Shown: in pieces, positions 1 to 7,723 of the stretch
How positions within the stretch are numbered: position 1 is the stretch's first letter
How the letters are laid out: each line of letters opens with the position of its first letter
Source: Flavobacteriaceae bacterium
GTDB taxonomy: Bacteria; Bacteroidota; Bacteroidia; Flavobacteriales; Flavobacteriaceae
Length of the DNA stretch: 14,676 nucleotides
Reading direction: 5' to 3'
NCBI GenBank assembly: GCA_002693605.1
Contig: NZQO01000128.1
Span: 1-14,676, forward strand
Position numbers and translations under genes: made by a program
The notes under the pieces: model-generated
The model's input: the letters and a program-made list of their open reading frames with translations, nothing else
Database searches by the model: none
What the model was told of the DNA's origin: nothing

Positions 1-581
1 CAGTACGTGATATGGACAAGCCATTCCTTATGCCTATTGAAGACGTATTCTCTATTACAGGTCGTGGTACTGTTGCTACAGGCCGTATCGAAACTGGTGT
101 TGCCAACACAGGTGATCCAGTAGAGATCATTGGTATGGGTGCTGAGAAGCTTACCTCTACCATTACAGGTATCGAGATGTTCCGTCAAATCCTTGACCGA
201 GGAGAAGCTGGTGACAACGCCGGTATTCTTTTGAGAGGTATTGAAAAAAGCCAGATTTCTCGTGGTATGGTAATCACCAAGCCAGGATCTGTAACTCCTC
301 ACAAAAAGTTCAAGGCCGAGGTGTATATCTTGAAGAAAGAAGAAGGTGGACGTCACACTCCATTCCACAACAACTACCGTCCTCAGTTTTACGTACGTAC
401 AACTGACGTAACCGGAACAATTAACCTTCCTGATGGTGTAGAGATGGTAATGCCAGGTGATAACCTTACCATTACTGTAGATCTTATCCAGCCAATCGCA
501 TTGAACGTTGGACTTCGTTTCGCAATCCGCGAAGGAGGTAGAACCGTAGGTGCCGGTCAGGTAACTGAGATTTTAGACTAA
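1..581 (+). CDS. tuf: Elongation factor Tu, C-terminal part (5' end outside window)
   Basis: EF-Tu is the GTPase that carries aminoacyl-tRNA to the ribosomal A site. The reading frame is open from base 3, so the ATG at 12 is an internal Met (context VRDMDKPF) and not the start. About 192 residues are present, against roughly 395 for the full protein, so the GTP-binding G domain lies upstream of the window. What remains is the end of the inter-domain linker ([20 protein letters not shown]), the domain II beta-barrel ([14 protein letters not shown]), and domain III ending [10 protein letters not shown], which closely match EF-Tu across bacteria. The frame ends at TAA 579-581 without damage. A terminator-like hairpin follows 16 bases later, then tRNA-Trp. 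The identification is certain; only the length is partial. Confidence 0.98.
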   Translation, partial: VRDMDKPFLMPIEDVFSITGRGTVATGRIETGVANTGDPVEIIGMGAEKLTSTITGIEMFRQILDRGEAGDNAGILLRGIEKSQISRGMVITKPGSVTPHKKFKAEVYILKKEEGGRHTPFHNNYRPQFYVRTTDVTGTINLPDGVEMVMPGDNLTITVDLIQPIALNVGLRFAIREGGRTVGAGQVTEILD

Positions 582-597
582 TTACAGGTCATAAATA

Positions 598-639
598 AAA
601 AGGAAAGGTGTTCCGTAATCGCGGAATGCCTTGCCTTTT
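598..639 (+). terminator. Terminator-like hairpin between tuf and tRNA-Trp
   Basis: Bases 598-615 pair with 622-639: 17 pairs, two of them G-U, with one A/G mismatch (604/633) and a 6-base loop (616-621). The descending arm ends in TTTT, followed by ATT and then the tRNA. This fits an intrinsic terminator for tuf with a short U-tract. Only three bases separate it from the tRNA 5' end, so there is no room for a promoter between them. The tRNA and the secE operon must then rely on read-through or on a promoter inside tuf. A role as a processing hairpin is also possible. Confidence 0.7.
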
Positions 640-642
640 ATT

Positions 643-718
643 ACGGGTTTAGCTCAGTTGGTAGAGCACTGGTCTCCAAAACCAGGTGTCGGGAGTTCGA
701 GCCTCTCAACCCGTGCCA
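643..718 (+). tRNA. tRNA-Trp (anticodon CCA), 3' CCA encoded
   Basis: A full cloverleaf can be folded by hand. The acceptor stem is 643-649 with 708-714 (7 pairs). The D arm is 652-667 with GCTC/GAGC. The anticodon stem is 669-673 with 681-685, around loop CTCCAAA with anticodon CCA at 676-678. The T stem is 691-695 with 703-707, with one G-U, and its loop is TTCGAGC. G715 is the discriminator base and CCA is encoded at 716-718. The anticodon reads UGG, so it decodes tryptophan. It sits between tuf and secE, an arrangement known from several bacterial phyla, and would have to be cut out of a longer transcript by RNase P and 3' processing. Confidence 0.97.
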
Positions 719-736
719 ATTAAAACCAAGATAACA

Positions 737-925
737 ATGGTTGATTACGTAAAAGAATCTTATAGCGAATTGAAAAACCACGTGACCTGGCCAACCTGGG
801 CAGAGGCACAGCGGTTAACGGTAATCGTAGCGGTTTTTTCTATCGTCCTGGCCCTTGCGGTTTGGGGGGTAGATACCGTGTTCAGCAAAGTTATAAGCCT
901 TTATTTTGAATGGATCAAGTCGTAA
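737..925 (+). CDS. secE: Preprotein translocase subunit SecE
   Basis: SecE clamps SecY in the inner membrane and is essential for the Sec protein-export channel. The ATG at 737 gives a 62-residue protein. The frame can be extended upstream to 686, but that would run through the tRNA-Trp gene, so 737 is the sensible start. The N-terminal amphipathic stretch (VDYVKESYSELKNHVTWPTW, residues 2-21) carries the SecE signature, a conserved W-P pair after a K/E-rich helix. One membrane segment follows at about residues 27-50. The short single-span form is usual outside the gammaproteobacteria, where SecE has three spans. The start lies 18 bases after the tRNA CCA end, and the stop is 2 bases before nusG, so the two genes are surely co-transcribed and probably translationally coupled. 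Confidence 0.95.
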   Translation: MVDYVKESYSELKNHVTWPTWAEAQRLTVIVAVFSIVLALAVWGVDTVFSKVISLYFEWIKS

Positions 926-927
926 AT

Positions 928-1482
928 ATGACTGAAACGAAGAGTGCAAAAAAGTGGTATGTTGTCCGTTCGGTAAGTGGACAGGAAAACAAGATTAAGG
1001 AGTATATCGAGACCGAAATCACTCGCTTAAATCTTGAGGACTATATTGAGCAGGTCCTGGTTCCTACCGAGAAGGTTATTCAAATTCGCAACGGCAAAAA
1101 AGTAAACAAGGAACGCGTTTACTTTCCGGGGTATATAATGATACAGGCTAGTTTGGCCGGGGAGATACCGCACATCATCAAATCGATTAATGGGGTTATC
1201 GGCTTCTTGGGCGAGACCAAGGGCGGTGATCCTGTGCCACTTCGCCAGAGCGAGGTAAACAGGATGCTAGGTAAGGTAGATGAGCTCTCCGTAGAGGACG
1301 AGAACGTCAACATCCCGTTCATCATTGGCGAGACGATAAAGGTAATAGACGGTCCGTTCAACGGTTTCAACGGAACTGTTGAGAAGATCAACGAAGAAAA
1401 GCGCAAGCTTGAGGTAATGGTGAAAATCTTCGGAAGAAAGACGCCGCTTGAGCTAAGCTATATGCAAGTAGAGAAAGTATAA
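928..1482 (+). CDS. nusG: Transcription elongation/antitermination factor NusG
   Basis: NusG binds the clamp of RNA polymerase through its N-terminal NGN domain. Its C-terminal KOW domain contacts S10 or Rho, linking transcription to translation or to termination. The 184-residue product starts at ATG 928; an upstream in-frame ATG at 910 would overlap the end of secE, so 928 is preferred. The NGN domain spans about residues 9-110, starting KKWYVVRSVSGQENKIKEYI and including the YFPGYIM core. The KOW motif (VIDGPFNGFNGTVEKINEEK) lies near residues 139-158, and the protein ends LSYMQVEKV. Its length matches the family (E. coli 181), so there is no inserted domain II. A 72-base spacer separates it from rplK. 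Confidence 0.97.
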   Translation: MTETKSAKKWYVVRSVSGQENKIKEYIETEITRLNLEDYIEQVLVPTEKVIQIRNGKKVNKERVYFPGYIMIQASLAGEIPHIIKSINGVIGFLGETKGGDPVPLRQSEVNRMLGKVDELSVEDENVNIPFIIGETIKVIDGPFNGFNGTVEKINEEKRKLEVMVKIFGRKTPLELSYMQVEKV

Positions 1483-1554
1483 TTGTTACACGCTATATAA
1501 ATAGGTTTTTTCTAAGGCTTCCACATCAGGAAAAATCGCAGTAAAATTTAAACA

Positions 1555-1992
1555 ATGGCAAAAGAAGTAGATAAAGTAGTTAAGTTGCAAGTTCGTGGTG
1601 GTGCGGCAAACCCGTCTCCTCCAGTTGGACCCGCCTTAGGTGCTGCCGGTGTGAACATTATGGAGTTCTGTAAGCAGTTTAATGCGAGAACCCAAGACAA
1701 GCAGGGCAAAGTTTTGCCGGTTGCAATTACGGTGTACAAGGACAAGTCGTTCGACTTTGTTATCAAGACACCTCCCGCAGCCGTGCAGATTCTTGAAGCT
1801 GCTAAAGTTAAGAAAGGCTCTGGAGAGCCACACGCCAGAAAGGTAGCCACTATCTCGTGGGATCAAGTTCGTGCAATTGCAGAAGACAAAATGCCCGATT
1901 TAAATGCATTTACCGTAGAGTCTGCCATGAAAATGGTGGCCGGTACTGCTCGATCAATGGGAGTGAAAATAAAAGGAGCAGCTCCTTTTTAA
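1555..1992 (+). CDS. rplK: 50S ribosomal protein L11 (uL11)
   Basis: L11 binds the GTPase-associated centre of 23S rRNA, forms the base of the stalk, and takes part in factor binding and RelA activation. The product is 145 residues (E. coli 142). The N-terminal domain has the proline-rich hallmark [20 protein letters not shown] near residues 22-41, which contacts the thiostrepton region. The C-terminal RNA-binding domain includes the stretch up to [11 protein letters not shown] at the end. The ATG at 1555 has an A-rich leader (AAATTTAAACA) and no Shine-Dalgarno sequence. The 72-base leader after nusG could hold an L1 autoregulatory site as in other bacteria, but I could not recognise one by eye. 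rplA follows after 21 bases. Confidence 0.98.
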   Translation: MAKEVDKVVKLQVRGGAANPSPPVGPALGAAGVNIMEFCKQFNARTQDKQGKVLPVAITVYKDKSFDFVIKTPPAAVQILEAAKVKKGSGEPHARKVATISWDQVRAIAEDKMPDLNAFTVESAMKMVAGTARSMGVKIKGAAPF

Positions 1993-2013
1993 TCAAGAAA
2001 AAGAATCTATAAA

Positions 2014-2709
2014 ATGGCAAGACTAACAAAAAAGCAGAAAGAGGCGATGCTTAAGGTAGAGGATAAAACCTATACCGTGGCAGAAGCTTCCGCTTTAATA
2101 AAAGAGATTACCAACGTAAATTTCGATGCCTCTGTAGACCTCGCGGTACGCCTTAACGTGGACCCACGTAAAGCAAACCAAATGGTACGCGGTGTAGTAA
2201 CCCTACCCCACGGTACAGGTAAAGACGTAAAGGTGTTGGCATTGGTTACTCCAGACAAGGAGGCCGAGGCCAAAGAAGCCGGTGCGGATTATGTTGGATT
2301 AGACGAGTACCTCGACAAGATTAAAGGAGGTTGGACAGATGTTGACGTTATTGTAACCATGCCCAGTGTAATGGGCAAGCTAGGTCCCTTGGGGCGCGTA
2401 TTAGGTCCTCGTGGCCTTATGCCAAACCCAAAGACCGGTACGGTTACTATGGACGTTGCTAAGGCAGTTTCAGACGTGAAGGCAGGTAAGATCGACTTTA
2501 AGGTCGATAAGACCGGTATCGTCCACGCGGCAATTGGGAAAGCATCTTTCGATGCCGAAAAAATAGCCGGAAACGCAAGAGAATTATTAACGACACTCGT
2601 AAAACTGAAGCCTCAGGCCGCCAAAGGTGTGTATATCCAGAGTATCTATATGTCTAGCACCATGAGTCCTAGCGTAGAGATCGACACCAAGCGTTTCACC
2701 GAGCAGTAA
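2014..2709 (+). CDS. rplA: 50S ribosomal protein L1 (uL1)
   Basis: L1 forms the mobile stalk at the ribosomal E site and in many bacteria represses its own L11-L1 mRNA. The product is 231 residues (E. coli 234). Diagnostic stretches are [25 protein letters not shown] sequence in domain [15 protein letters not shown], and the signature [20 protein letters not shown] in the RNA-binding hinge region around residues 124-143. The C-terminal domain I strand ends [11 protein letters not shown]. The start ATG 2014 follows rplK by 21 bases, and rplJ begins 12 bases after the stop, so the three form one tight unit. Confidence 0.98.
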   Translation: MARLTKKQKEAMLKVEDKTYTVAEASALIKEITNVNFDASVDLAVRLNVDPRKANQMVRGVVTLPHGTGKDVKVLALVTPDKEAEAKEAGADYVGLDEYLDKIKGGWTDVDVIVTMPSVMGKLGPLGRVLGPRGLMPNPKTGTVTMDVAKAVSDVKAGKIDFKVDKTGIVHAAIGKASFDAEKIAGNARELLTTLVKLKPQAAKGVYIQSIYMSSTMSPSVEIDTKRFTEQ

Positions 2710-2721
2710 AATTGAGAACTT

Positions 2722-3243
2722 ATGACTAGAGAAGAAAAATCACAAGTAATTGAAAATTTGACTGCACAGTTGGCTGAAAGCGCTAATATTTACTTGGCAG
2801 ACATTTCAGGGCTTGATGCAGATGCGACTACACGCTTGCGTCGCGCGTGCTTTAAGGCAGGCGTTAGCTTGAACGTAGTTAAGAATACGTTACTCGCCAA
2901 AGCAATGGAGAGCAGCGAAAAGGAGTTCGGCGAGTTGACCGGAGTTCTCAAAGGCAATACCTCGTTAATGGTTTCGGAAACCGGAAACGCCCCGGCAAAG
3001 GTAATTAAGGAATTCAGAAAGAAATCTGACAGGCCTTTACTTAAGGGAGCGTTTGTTGAAGAGGCAATCTTCATCGGCGACGAACAGCTTGACAAACTGG
3101 TTGAAATCAAATCTAAGGAAGAAGTTATTGGAGACATCATCGGATTGCTTCAATCTCCTGCCAAGAACGTTATTTCGGCACTTAAGTCAGGTGGCAATAC
3201 CATTGCAGGTCTTGTTAAGACCCTTTCAGAAAGAGAAGGGTAA
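2722..3243 (+). CDS. rplJ: 50S ribosomal protein L10 (uL10)
   Basis: L10 anchors the L7/L12 dimers to the large subunit. The product is 173 residues (E. coli 165). The N-terminal globular rRNA-binding part starts MTREEKSQVIENL and includes the conserved patch RLRRACFKAGVSLNVVKNTLLAKA near residues 38-61 (Arg-rich, then VVKNTL). The C-terminal helix that holds the L7/L12 dimers is the segment around PAKNVISALKSGGNTIAGLV near residues 145-164. The leader before ATG 2722 is only 12 bases, with no Shine-Dalgarno sequence. The next gene, rplL, starts 57 bases downstream after an AT-rich spacer. Confidence 0.97.
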   Translation: MTREEKSQVIENLTAQLAESANIYLADISGLDADATTRLRRACFKAGVSLNVVKNTLLAKAMESSEKEFGELTGVLKGNTSLMVSETGNAPAKVIKEFRKKSDRPLLKGAFVEEAIFIGDEQLDKLVEIKSKEEVIGDIIGLLQSPAKNVISALKSGGNTIAGLVKTLSEREG

Positions 3244-3300
3244 GCACATAGCACTAATTAATTTACATACATTAAACAATTATTTTTAAAACGATAGAAA

Positions 3301-3678
3301 ATGGCAGATTTAAAAGATTTCGCAGAGCAATTGGTTAACTTAACTGTAAAAGAAGTTAATGAGTTAGCTGAAATATTAAAAGAAGAGTACGGTATCGAGC
3401 CTGCTGCTGCAGCTGTTGCTGTTGCCGGTGGTGCTGCTGCTGGTGGTGGCGAAGCCGCTGAAGAGCAAACCGAATTCGACGTAATCCTTAAAGCAGCTGG
3501 TGCCTCTAAATTGGCAGTAGTTAAGTTGGTAAAAGAACTTACCGGTGCTGGTCTTAAAGAAGCTAAGGAATTAGTAGACAACGCTCCATCTCCAATCAAG
3601 GAAGGTGTTGCTAAAGACGAAGCTGAAGCAGTAAAAGCTCAGTTAGAAGAAGCAGGAGCTGAGGTTGAGCTTAAGTAA
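3301..3678 (+). CDS. rplL: 50S ribosomal protein L7/L12 (bL12)
   Basis: This is the multi-copy stalk protein that recruits EF-Tu, EF-G and other translation GTPases. The product is 125 residues (E. coli 121). The N-terminal dimerisation and L10-binding helices (residues 1-34) start [21 protein letters not shown] flexible Ala/Gly/Val-rich hinge follows, encoded by repeated GCT/GGT triplets around 3403-3450. The C-terminal domain holds the factor-binding face, with [20 protein letters not shown] and the terminal [10 protein letters not shown]. Its codon choice is strikingly uniform, as expected for a very abundant protein. A large hairpin follows before rpoB, which may allow more L7/L12 than polymerase to be made. 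Confidence 0.98.
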   Translation: MADLKDFAEQLVNLTVKEVNELAEILKEEYGIEPAAAAVAVAGGAAAGGGEAAEEQTEFDVILKAAGASKLAVVKLVKELTGAGLKEAKELVDNAPSPIKEGVAKDEAEAVKAQLEEAGAEVELK

Positions 3679-3701
3679 GCTCGTCGAATTACAAACCTTA
3701 A

Positions 3702-3739
3702 GGTTTAGGCCGTCCGGATTTGCCGGACAGGCCTAAACC
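3702..3739 (+). promoter_or_regulatory. Strong hairpin in the rplL-rpoB spacer (attenuator or processing site)
   Basis: Bases 3702-3711 pair with 3730-3739, and 3712-3717 with 3723-3728. This makes 16 uninterrupted Watson-Crick pairs with one bulged A (3729) and a 5-base loop. The run after the stem is only ATTTTG, a weak U-tract, so it could be a partial terminator or an RNase III-type cleavage site. In E. coli the same spacer holds a partial terminator and an RNase III site that lower rpoBC expression relative to the stalk proteins. That is the precedent for this reading; the function here is inferred. Confidence 0.75.
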
Positions 3740-3815
3740 ATTTTGCGTATATAAAGGTTACCCATTTTTTGAGTGTACGCAGTCGTAGTTATTTTAATTA
3801 AAATTCCGTCCATAG

Positions 3816-6800
3816 ATGTCAGCAACGCAAACTGAAAGATTGAATTTTTCTTCTGTGCAGAACAAACCGGATTACCCGGATTTTCTGGACATCCAGATCA
3901 AATCCTTCCAGGATTTTTTCCAGCTTGAAACAAAATCAGAAGAAAGAGGTGAAGAAGGTCTCTATAAAACCTTCATGGAGAACTTTCCAATCACCGACAC
4001 GCGCAACCAATTTGTACTAGAGTTTTTAGATTACTTTGTAGACCCGCCACGGTACTCCATCCAGGAATGTATAGAGCGCGGTCTTACATACAGCGTTCCG
4101 TTAAAGGCACGTTTGAAATTATACTGTACCGACCCTGAGCACGAAGATTTCGAGACCATCGTGCAGGACGTGTATCTAGGCACCATCCCCTACATGACAC
4201 CAAGCGGTACCTTCTGTATCAATGGGGCTGAGCGCGTTGTTGTATCACAGTTGCACCGTTCGCCAGGGGTTTTCTTCGGGCAATCCTTCCACGCCAACGG
4301 AACCAAGCTGTACTCTGCACGGGTTATCCCGTTCAAAGGCTCCTGGATCGAGTTCGCTACCGATATCAATAGCGTAATGTACGCCTATATCGATAGAAAG
4401 AAGAAGCTTCCGGTAACGACTCTTTTCCGTGCAATCGGTTTTGAAAGGGATAAGGACATCCTTGAAATTTTCGACCTTGCCGAAGAGGTAAAGGCGTCGA
4501 AAACCGGACTCAAAAAATACTTGGGCCGCAAGCTGGCAGCCCGTGTGCTTAAGACGTGGCACGAAGATTTCGTAGATGAGGACACCGGCGAGGTGGTTTC
4601 TATTGAGCGTAACGAAATCGTACTTGACCGCGATACTGTTCTTGAAAAGGAGCACGTAGACGAAATTCTGGATTCTGGCACCAAGACCATCCTGCTCCAT
4701 AAGGAGGACAACCAACAGGGCGACTATGCCATTATCCACAACACCCTTCAGAAAGACCCTACCAACTCTGAAAAAGAAGCGGTAGAGCATATCTATAGGC
4801 AATTGCGTAACGCCGAGCCGCCCGATGAGGAAACCGCGCGCGGTATCATCAACAAGCTGTTCTTTAGCGACCAGCGCTACAACCTTGGTGAGGTGGGCCG
4901 TTACCGAATGAATAAAAAATTGGGTCTTGATATCGACATGGAGAAGCAGGTGCTTACCAAGGAAGATATCATTACTATCGTAAAATACCTAATCGAGCTT
5001 ATCAACTCAAAGGCAGAGATCGATGATATTGACCACCTTAGCAACCGTCGTGTACGTACCGTTGGGGAGCAGTTATCGTCTCAGTTTGGCGTTGGCCTAG
5101 CCCGTATGGCGCGCACCATCCGTGAGCGTATGAACGTTCGTGATAACGAGGTGTTTACCCCTATCGACTTGATTAACGCGAAGACACTCTCCTCGGTTAT
5201 CAACTCGTTCTTCGGTACCAACCAGTTATCGCAGTTTATGGACCAGACCAACCCCTTGGCTGAGATTACGCACAAGCGTCGTCTTTCTGCACTAGGACCA
5301 GGAGGTCTTTCCAGGGAGCGTGCCGGGTTTGAGGTACGTGACGTTCACTACACCCACTACGGAAGGTTGTGCCCCATTGAAACACCTGAAGGACCTAACA
5401 TTGGTCTAATATCTTCACTTTCGGTATATGCCAAGGTAAACAACCTCGGTTTTATCGAGACACCTTATAGAAAGGTAGAAGATGGGAAAATCGATATTAA
5501 AAATGCACCGATCTACCTTTCAGCCGAAGAGGAGGAAGAGAAATTGATCGCACAGGCCAACATCCCGCTAAAGGATGACGGCACCATCGATACCGATCGT
5601 GTAATTGCCCGTATGGAGGGCGATTTCCCCGTGGTCGAGCCCATTACGGTAAACTATGCCGACGTTGCGCCTAACCAGATCGCATCTATCTCGGCTTCGT
5701 TGATTCCGTTCTTGGAACATGATGATGCGAACCGTGCCTTGATGGGAAGTAACATGATGCGCCAGGCAGTACCCCTGCTACGTGCCGATTCCCCCATCGT
5801 GGGAACCGGTCTCGAGCGCCAGGTAGCTTCCGATTCTCGAGTGTTGATAAATGCCGAGGGCGACGGAGTGGTAGAATATGTCGATGCCAACGAGGTAACT
5901 ATCAAGTACGACCGTACCGATAGTGAGCGTATGGTAAGCTTTGACAGCGACTCTAAGACATACCAGCTCGTTAAGTTCCGCAAGACGAACCAGAGTACTT
6001 CCATTAACCTGAAGCCTATCGTAAGAAAGGGCGACCGTGTTAAGAAAGGACAGGTTCTTTGCCAGGGATATGCAACCGAAGCAGGAGAATTGGCCTTGGG
6101 CCGAAATATGAAAGTAGCCTTTATGCCTTGGAAGGGGTATAACTTCGAGGATGCGATCGTAATTTCAGAAAAAGTAGTACGAGAGGATATTTTCACCTCT
6201 ATACATATAGACGAATACTCACTCGAGGTTCGCGACACCAAATTGGGTAATGAAGAACTTACCCACGATATTCCGAACGTTTCCGAAGAGGCCACAAAAG
6301 ATCTTGACGAAAACGGGATGATTCGCGTAGGTGCCGAAGTAAAACCCGGTGATATCCTTATCGGAAAAATTACCCCGAAAGGGGAGAGCGACCCAACCCC
6401 CGAAGAAAAACTGCTTCGTGCCATCTTTGGCGACAAAGCAGGTGATGTTAAGGATGCCTCCCTGAAGGCCTCCCCATCGCTCAACGGTGTGGTAATCGAC
6501 AAAAAACTCTTTGCCCGTGCTATAAAGGACAAGCGCAAGCGCGCCAAGGACAAGGAAGACATCGCCGCACTCGAAATTTCTTATGATGCCAAATTCGACG
6601 CGTTGAAAGATGTATTGGTAGAAAAATTGTTCGCCATTGTTGGTGGTAAGACTGCCCAAGGGGTAATGAACGACCTCGGAGAGGTTGTATTCCCCAAAGG
6701 AAAGAAGTACACCCTAAAAATGCTGAACGCCGTTGATGACTACACGCATCTTACCGGTGGCACTTGGACTACCGACGATGAAACCAATGCCTTGGTGGCC

Positions 6801-7628
6801 GATTTGATGCACAACTATCGCATCAAGGAAAACGACCTGCAAGGAAACCTTCGTCGCGAGAAGTTCACCATCTCTGTAGGAGATGAGTTGCCTTCCGGAA
6901 TTTTGAAGCTGGCCAAGGTTTACATCGCTAAGAAGCGTAAACTGAAAGTAGGCGACAAGATGGCGGGACGTCACGGTAACAAAGGTATCTTTGCACGTAT
7001 TGTTCGTGAGGAAGATATGCCGTTCCTGGAAGATGGAACACCGGTAGACATCGTGCTGAACCCACTTGGGGTACCGTCACGTATGAATATTGGGCAGATC
7101 TATGAAACTGTTCTTGGTTGGGCCGGACAAAAATTGGGCCGCAAGTTTGCCACCCCAATTTTTGATGGTGCTACCATAGACCAGATAAACGAACTTACCG
7201 ATCAGGCAGGTATTCCGCGATTTGGACACACCCACCTGTACGATGGCGGAACCGGTATGCGATTTGACCAACCTGCAACCGTAGGGGTCATTTATATGCT
7301 GAAACTGGGGCACATGGTAGATGATAAGATGCACGCCCGTTCTATAGGACCGTACTCATTGATTACGCAGCAACCGTTGGGTGGTAAAGCCCAGTTCGGT
7401 GGTCAGCGTTTCGGGGAGATGGAAGTATGGGCACTGGAAGCCTATGGTGCATCCAGCACGCTACGTGAAATATTGACCGTAAAATCTGATGACGTTATTG
7501 GTAGAGCCAAAACCTACGAGGCAATCGTGAAGGGAGAAGCTATGCCAGAACCCGGACTTCCAGAATCGTTCAACGTGTTAATGCACGAATTGAAAGGTTT
7601 GGGTCTGGACATTCGATTAGAAGAATAA
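3816..7628 (+). CDS. rpoB: DNA-directed RNA polymerase subunit beta
   Basis: This is the beta subunit, one half of the RNA polymerase active-site cleft and the target of rifampicin. The product is 1270 residues. The rifampicin pocket is intact and wild type: residues equivalent to E. coli D516, H526 and S531 are D476, H486 and S491, in QLSQFMDQ and [20 protein letters not shown]. The conserved block [16 protein letters not shown] follows. The catalytic-centre block [12 protein letters not shown] is near residues 1046-1057, and the C-terminus [15 protein letters not shown] to [22 protein letters not shown] is complete. Between about residues 896 and 1024 there is a charged, variable stretch of about 130 residues, at the place where other bacteria carry a lineage-specific insert. 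A 137-base spacer with a hairpin precedes it. The start ATG 3816 has no Shine-Dalgarno sequence. Confidence 0.99.
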   Translation: MSATQTERLNFSSVQNKPDYPDFLDIQIKSFQDFFQLETKSEERGEEGLYKTFMENFPITDTRNQFVLEFLDYFVDPPRYSIQECIERGLTYSVPLKARLKLYCTDPEHEDFETIVQDVYLGTIPYMTPSGTFCINGAERVVVSQLHRSPGVFFGQSFHANGTKLYSARVIPFKGSWIEFATDINSVMYAYIDRKKKLPVTTLFRAIGFERDKDILEIFDLAEEVKASKTGLKKYLGRKLAARVLKTWHEDFVDEDTGEVVSIERNEIVLDRDTVLEKEHVDEILDSGTKTILLHKEDNQQGDYAIIHNTLQKDPTNSEKEAVEHIYRQLRNAEPPDEETARGIINKLFFSDQRYNLGEVGRYRMNKKLGLDIDMEKQVLTKEDIITIVKYLIELINSKAEIDDIDHLSNRRVRTVGEQLSSQFGVGLARMARTIRERMNVRDNEVFTPIDLINAKTLSSVINSFFGTNQLSQFMDQTNPLAEITHKRRLSALGPGGLSRERAGFEVRDVHYTHYGRLCPIETPEGPNIGLISSLSVYAKVNNLGFIETPYRKVEDGKIDIKNAPIYLSAEEEEEKLIAQANIPLKDDGTIDTDRVIARMEGDFPVVEPITVNYADVAPNQIASISASLIPFLEHDDANRALMGSNMMRQAVPLLRADSPIVGTGLERQVASDSRVLINAEGDGVVEYVDANEVTIKYDRTDSERMVSFDSDSKTYQLVKFRKTNQSTSINLKPIVRKGDRVKKGQVLCQGYATEAGELALGRNMKVAFMPWKGYNFEDAIVISEKVVREDIFTSIHIDEYSLEVRDTKLGNEELTHDIPNVSEEATKDLDENGMIRVGAEVKPGDILIGKITPKGESDPTPEEKLLRAIFGDKAGDVKDASLKASPSLNGVVIDKKLFARAIKDKRKRAKDKEDIAALEISYDAKFDALKDVLVEKLFAIVGGKTAQGVMNDLGEVVFPKGKKYTLKMLNAVDDYTHLTGGTWTTDDETNALVADLMHNYRIKENDLQGNLRREKFTISVGDELPSGILKLAKVYIAKKRKLKVGDKMAGRHGNKGIFARIVREEDMPFLEDGTPVDIVLNPLGVPSRMNIGQIYETVLGWAGQKLGRKFATPIFDGATIDQINELTDQAGIPRFGHTHLYDGGTGMRFDQPATVGVIYMLKLGHMVDDKMHARSIGPYSLITQQPLGGKAQFGGQRFGEMEVWALEAYGASSTLREILTVKSDDVIGRAKTYEAIVKGEAMPEPGLPESFNVLMHELKGLGLDIRLEE

Positions 7629-7632
7629 CCCC

Positions 7633-7653
7633 GTCCCCGCCCCGTGCGGGGAC
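7633..7653 (+). promoter_or_regulatory. GC-rich hairpin between rpoB and rpoC
   Basis: Bases 7633-7640 pair perfectly with 7646-7653 (8 pairs, seven of them G-C) around a 5-base loop. An outer stem can form between AACCC (7627-7631, overlapping the rpoB stop codon) and GGGTT (7659-7663). Five T residues lie at 7662-7666. The shape resembles an intrinsic terminator, but the T run is 8 bases from the inner stem and would partly be used by the outer stem. Termination may therefore be weak, or the hairpin may be a stability or processing element. Function is inferred. Confidence 0.65.
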
Positions 7654-7723
7654 ACATCGGGTTTTTCAAGGGATTTGTAGCAGAGTCCCCATTCACAAAA
7701 AAGTAAGATTATTGTAAAGCATT

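Noticed and set aside
686..736. Upstream extension of secE
   Set aside because: It would translate the 3' half of tRNA-Trp. ATG 737 gives the normal SecE N-terminus.
1483..1554. Possible promoter (TAGGTTTT at 1502-1509) or L1 operator in the nusG-rplK spacer
   Set aside because: The element lacks the final G and its spacing to the nearest TTG is short. No convincing copy of the L1-binding rRNA structure could be traced by eye.
3403..3450. GCT/GGT triplet-rich repeat in rplL
   Set aside because: It encodes the normal Ala/Gly/Val hinge of L7/L12 and is a consequence of biased codon use, not a separate repeat element.
3740..3771. Possible promoter for rpoB (TTTTG at 3741-3745 and ATTTTTTG at 3764-3771)
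   Set aside because: The -7-like element misses the two most important bases (TA) of TAnnTTTG, so it is no better than chance in a T-rich spacer.
5226..5300. Rifampicin-resistance changes in rpoB
   Set aside because: All main resistance positions that I checked (equivalents of D516, H526 and S531) carry the sensitive-type residue.
5654..6562. 302-codon open frame on the minus strand inside rpoB
   Set aside because: It lies fully within the conserved rpoB coding region. Its protein is rich in Ser, Arg and Leu with no recognisable motif, as expected for a shadow frame opposite a gene with strong codon bias.
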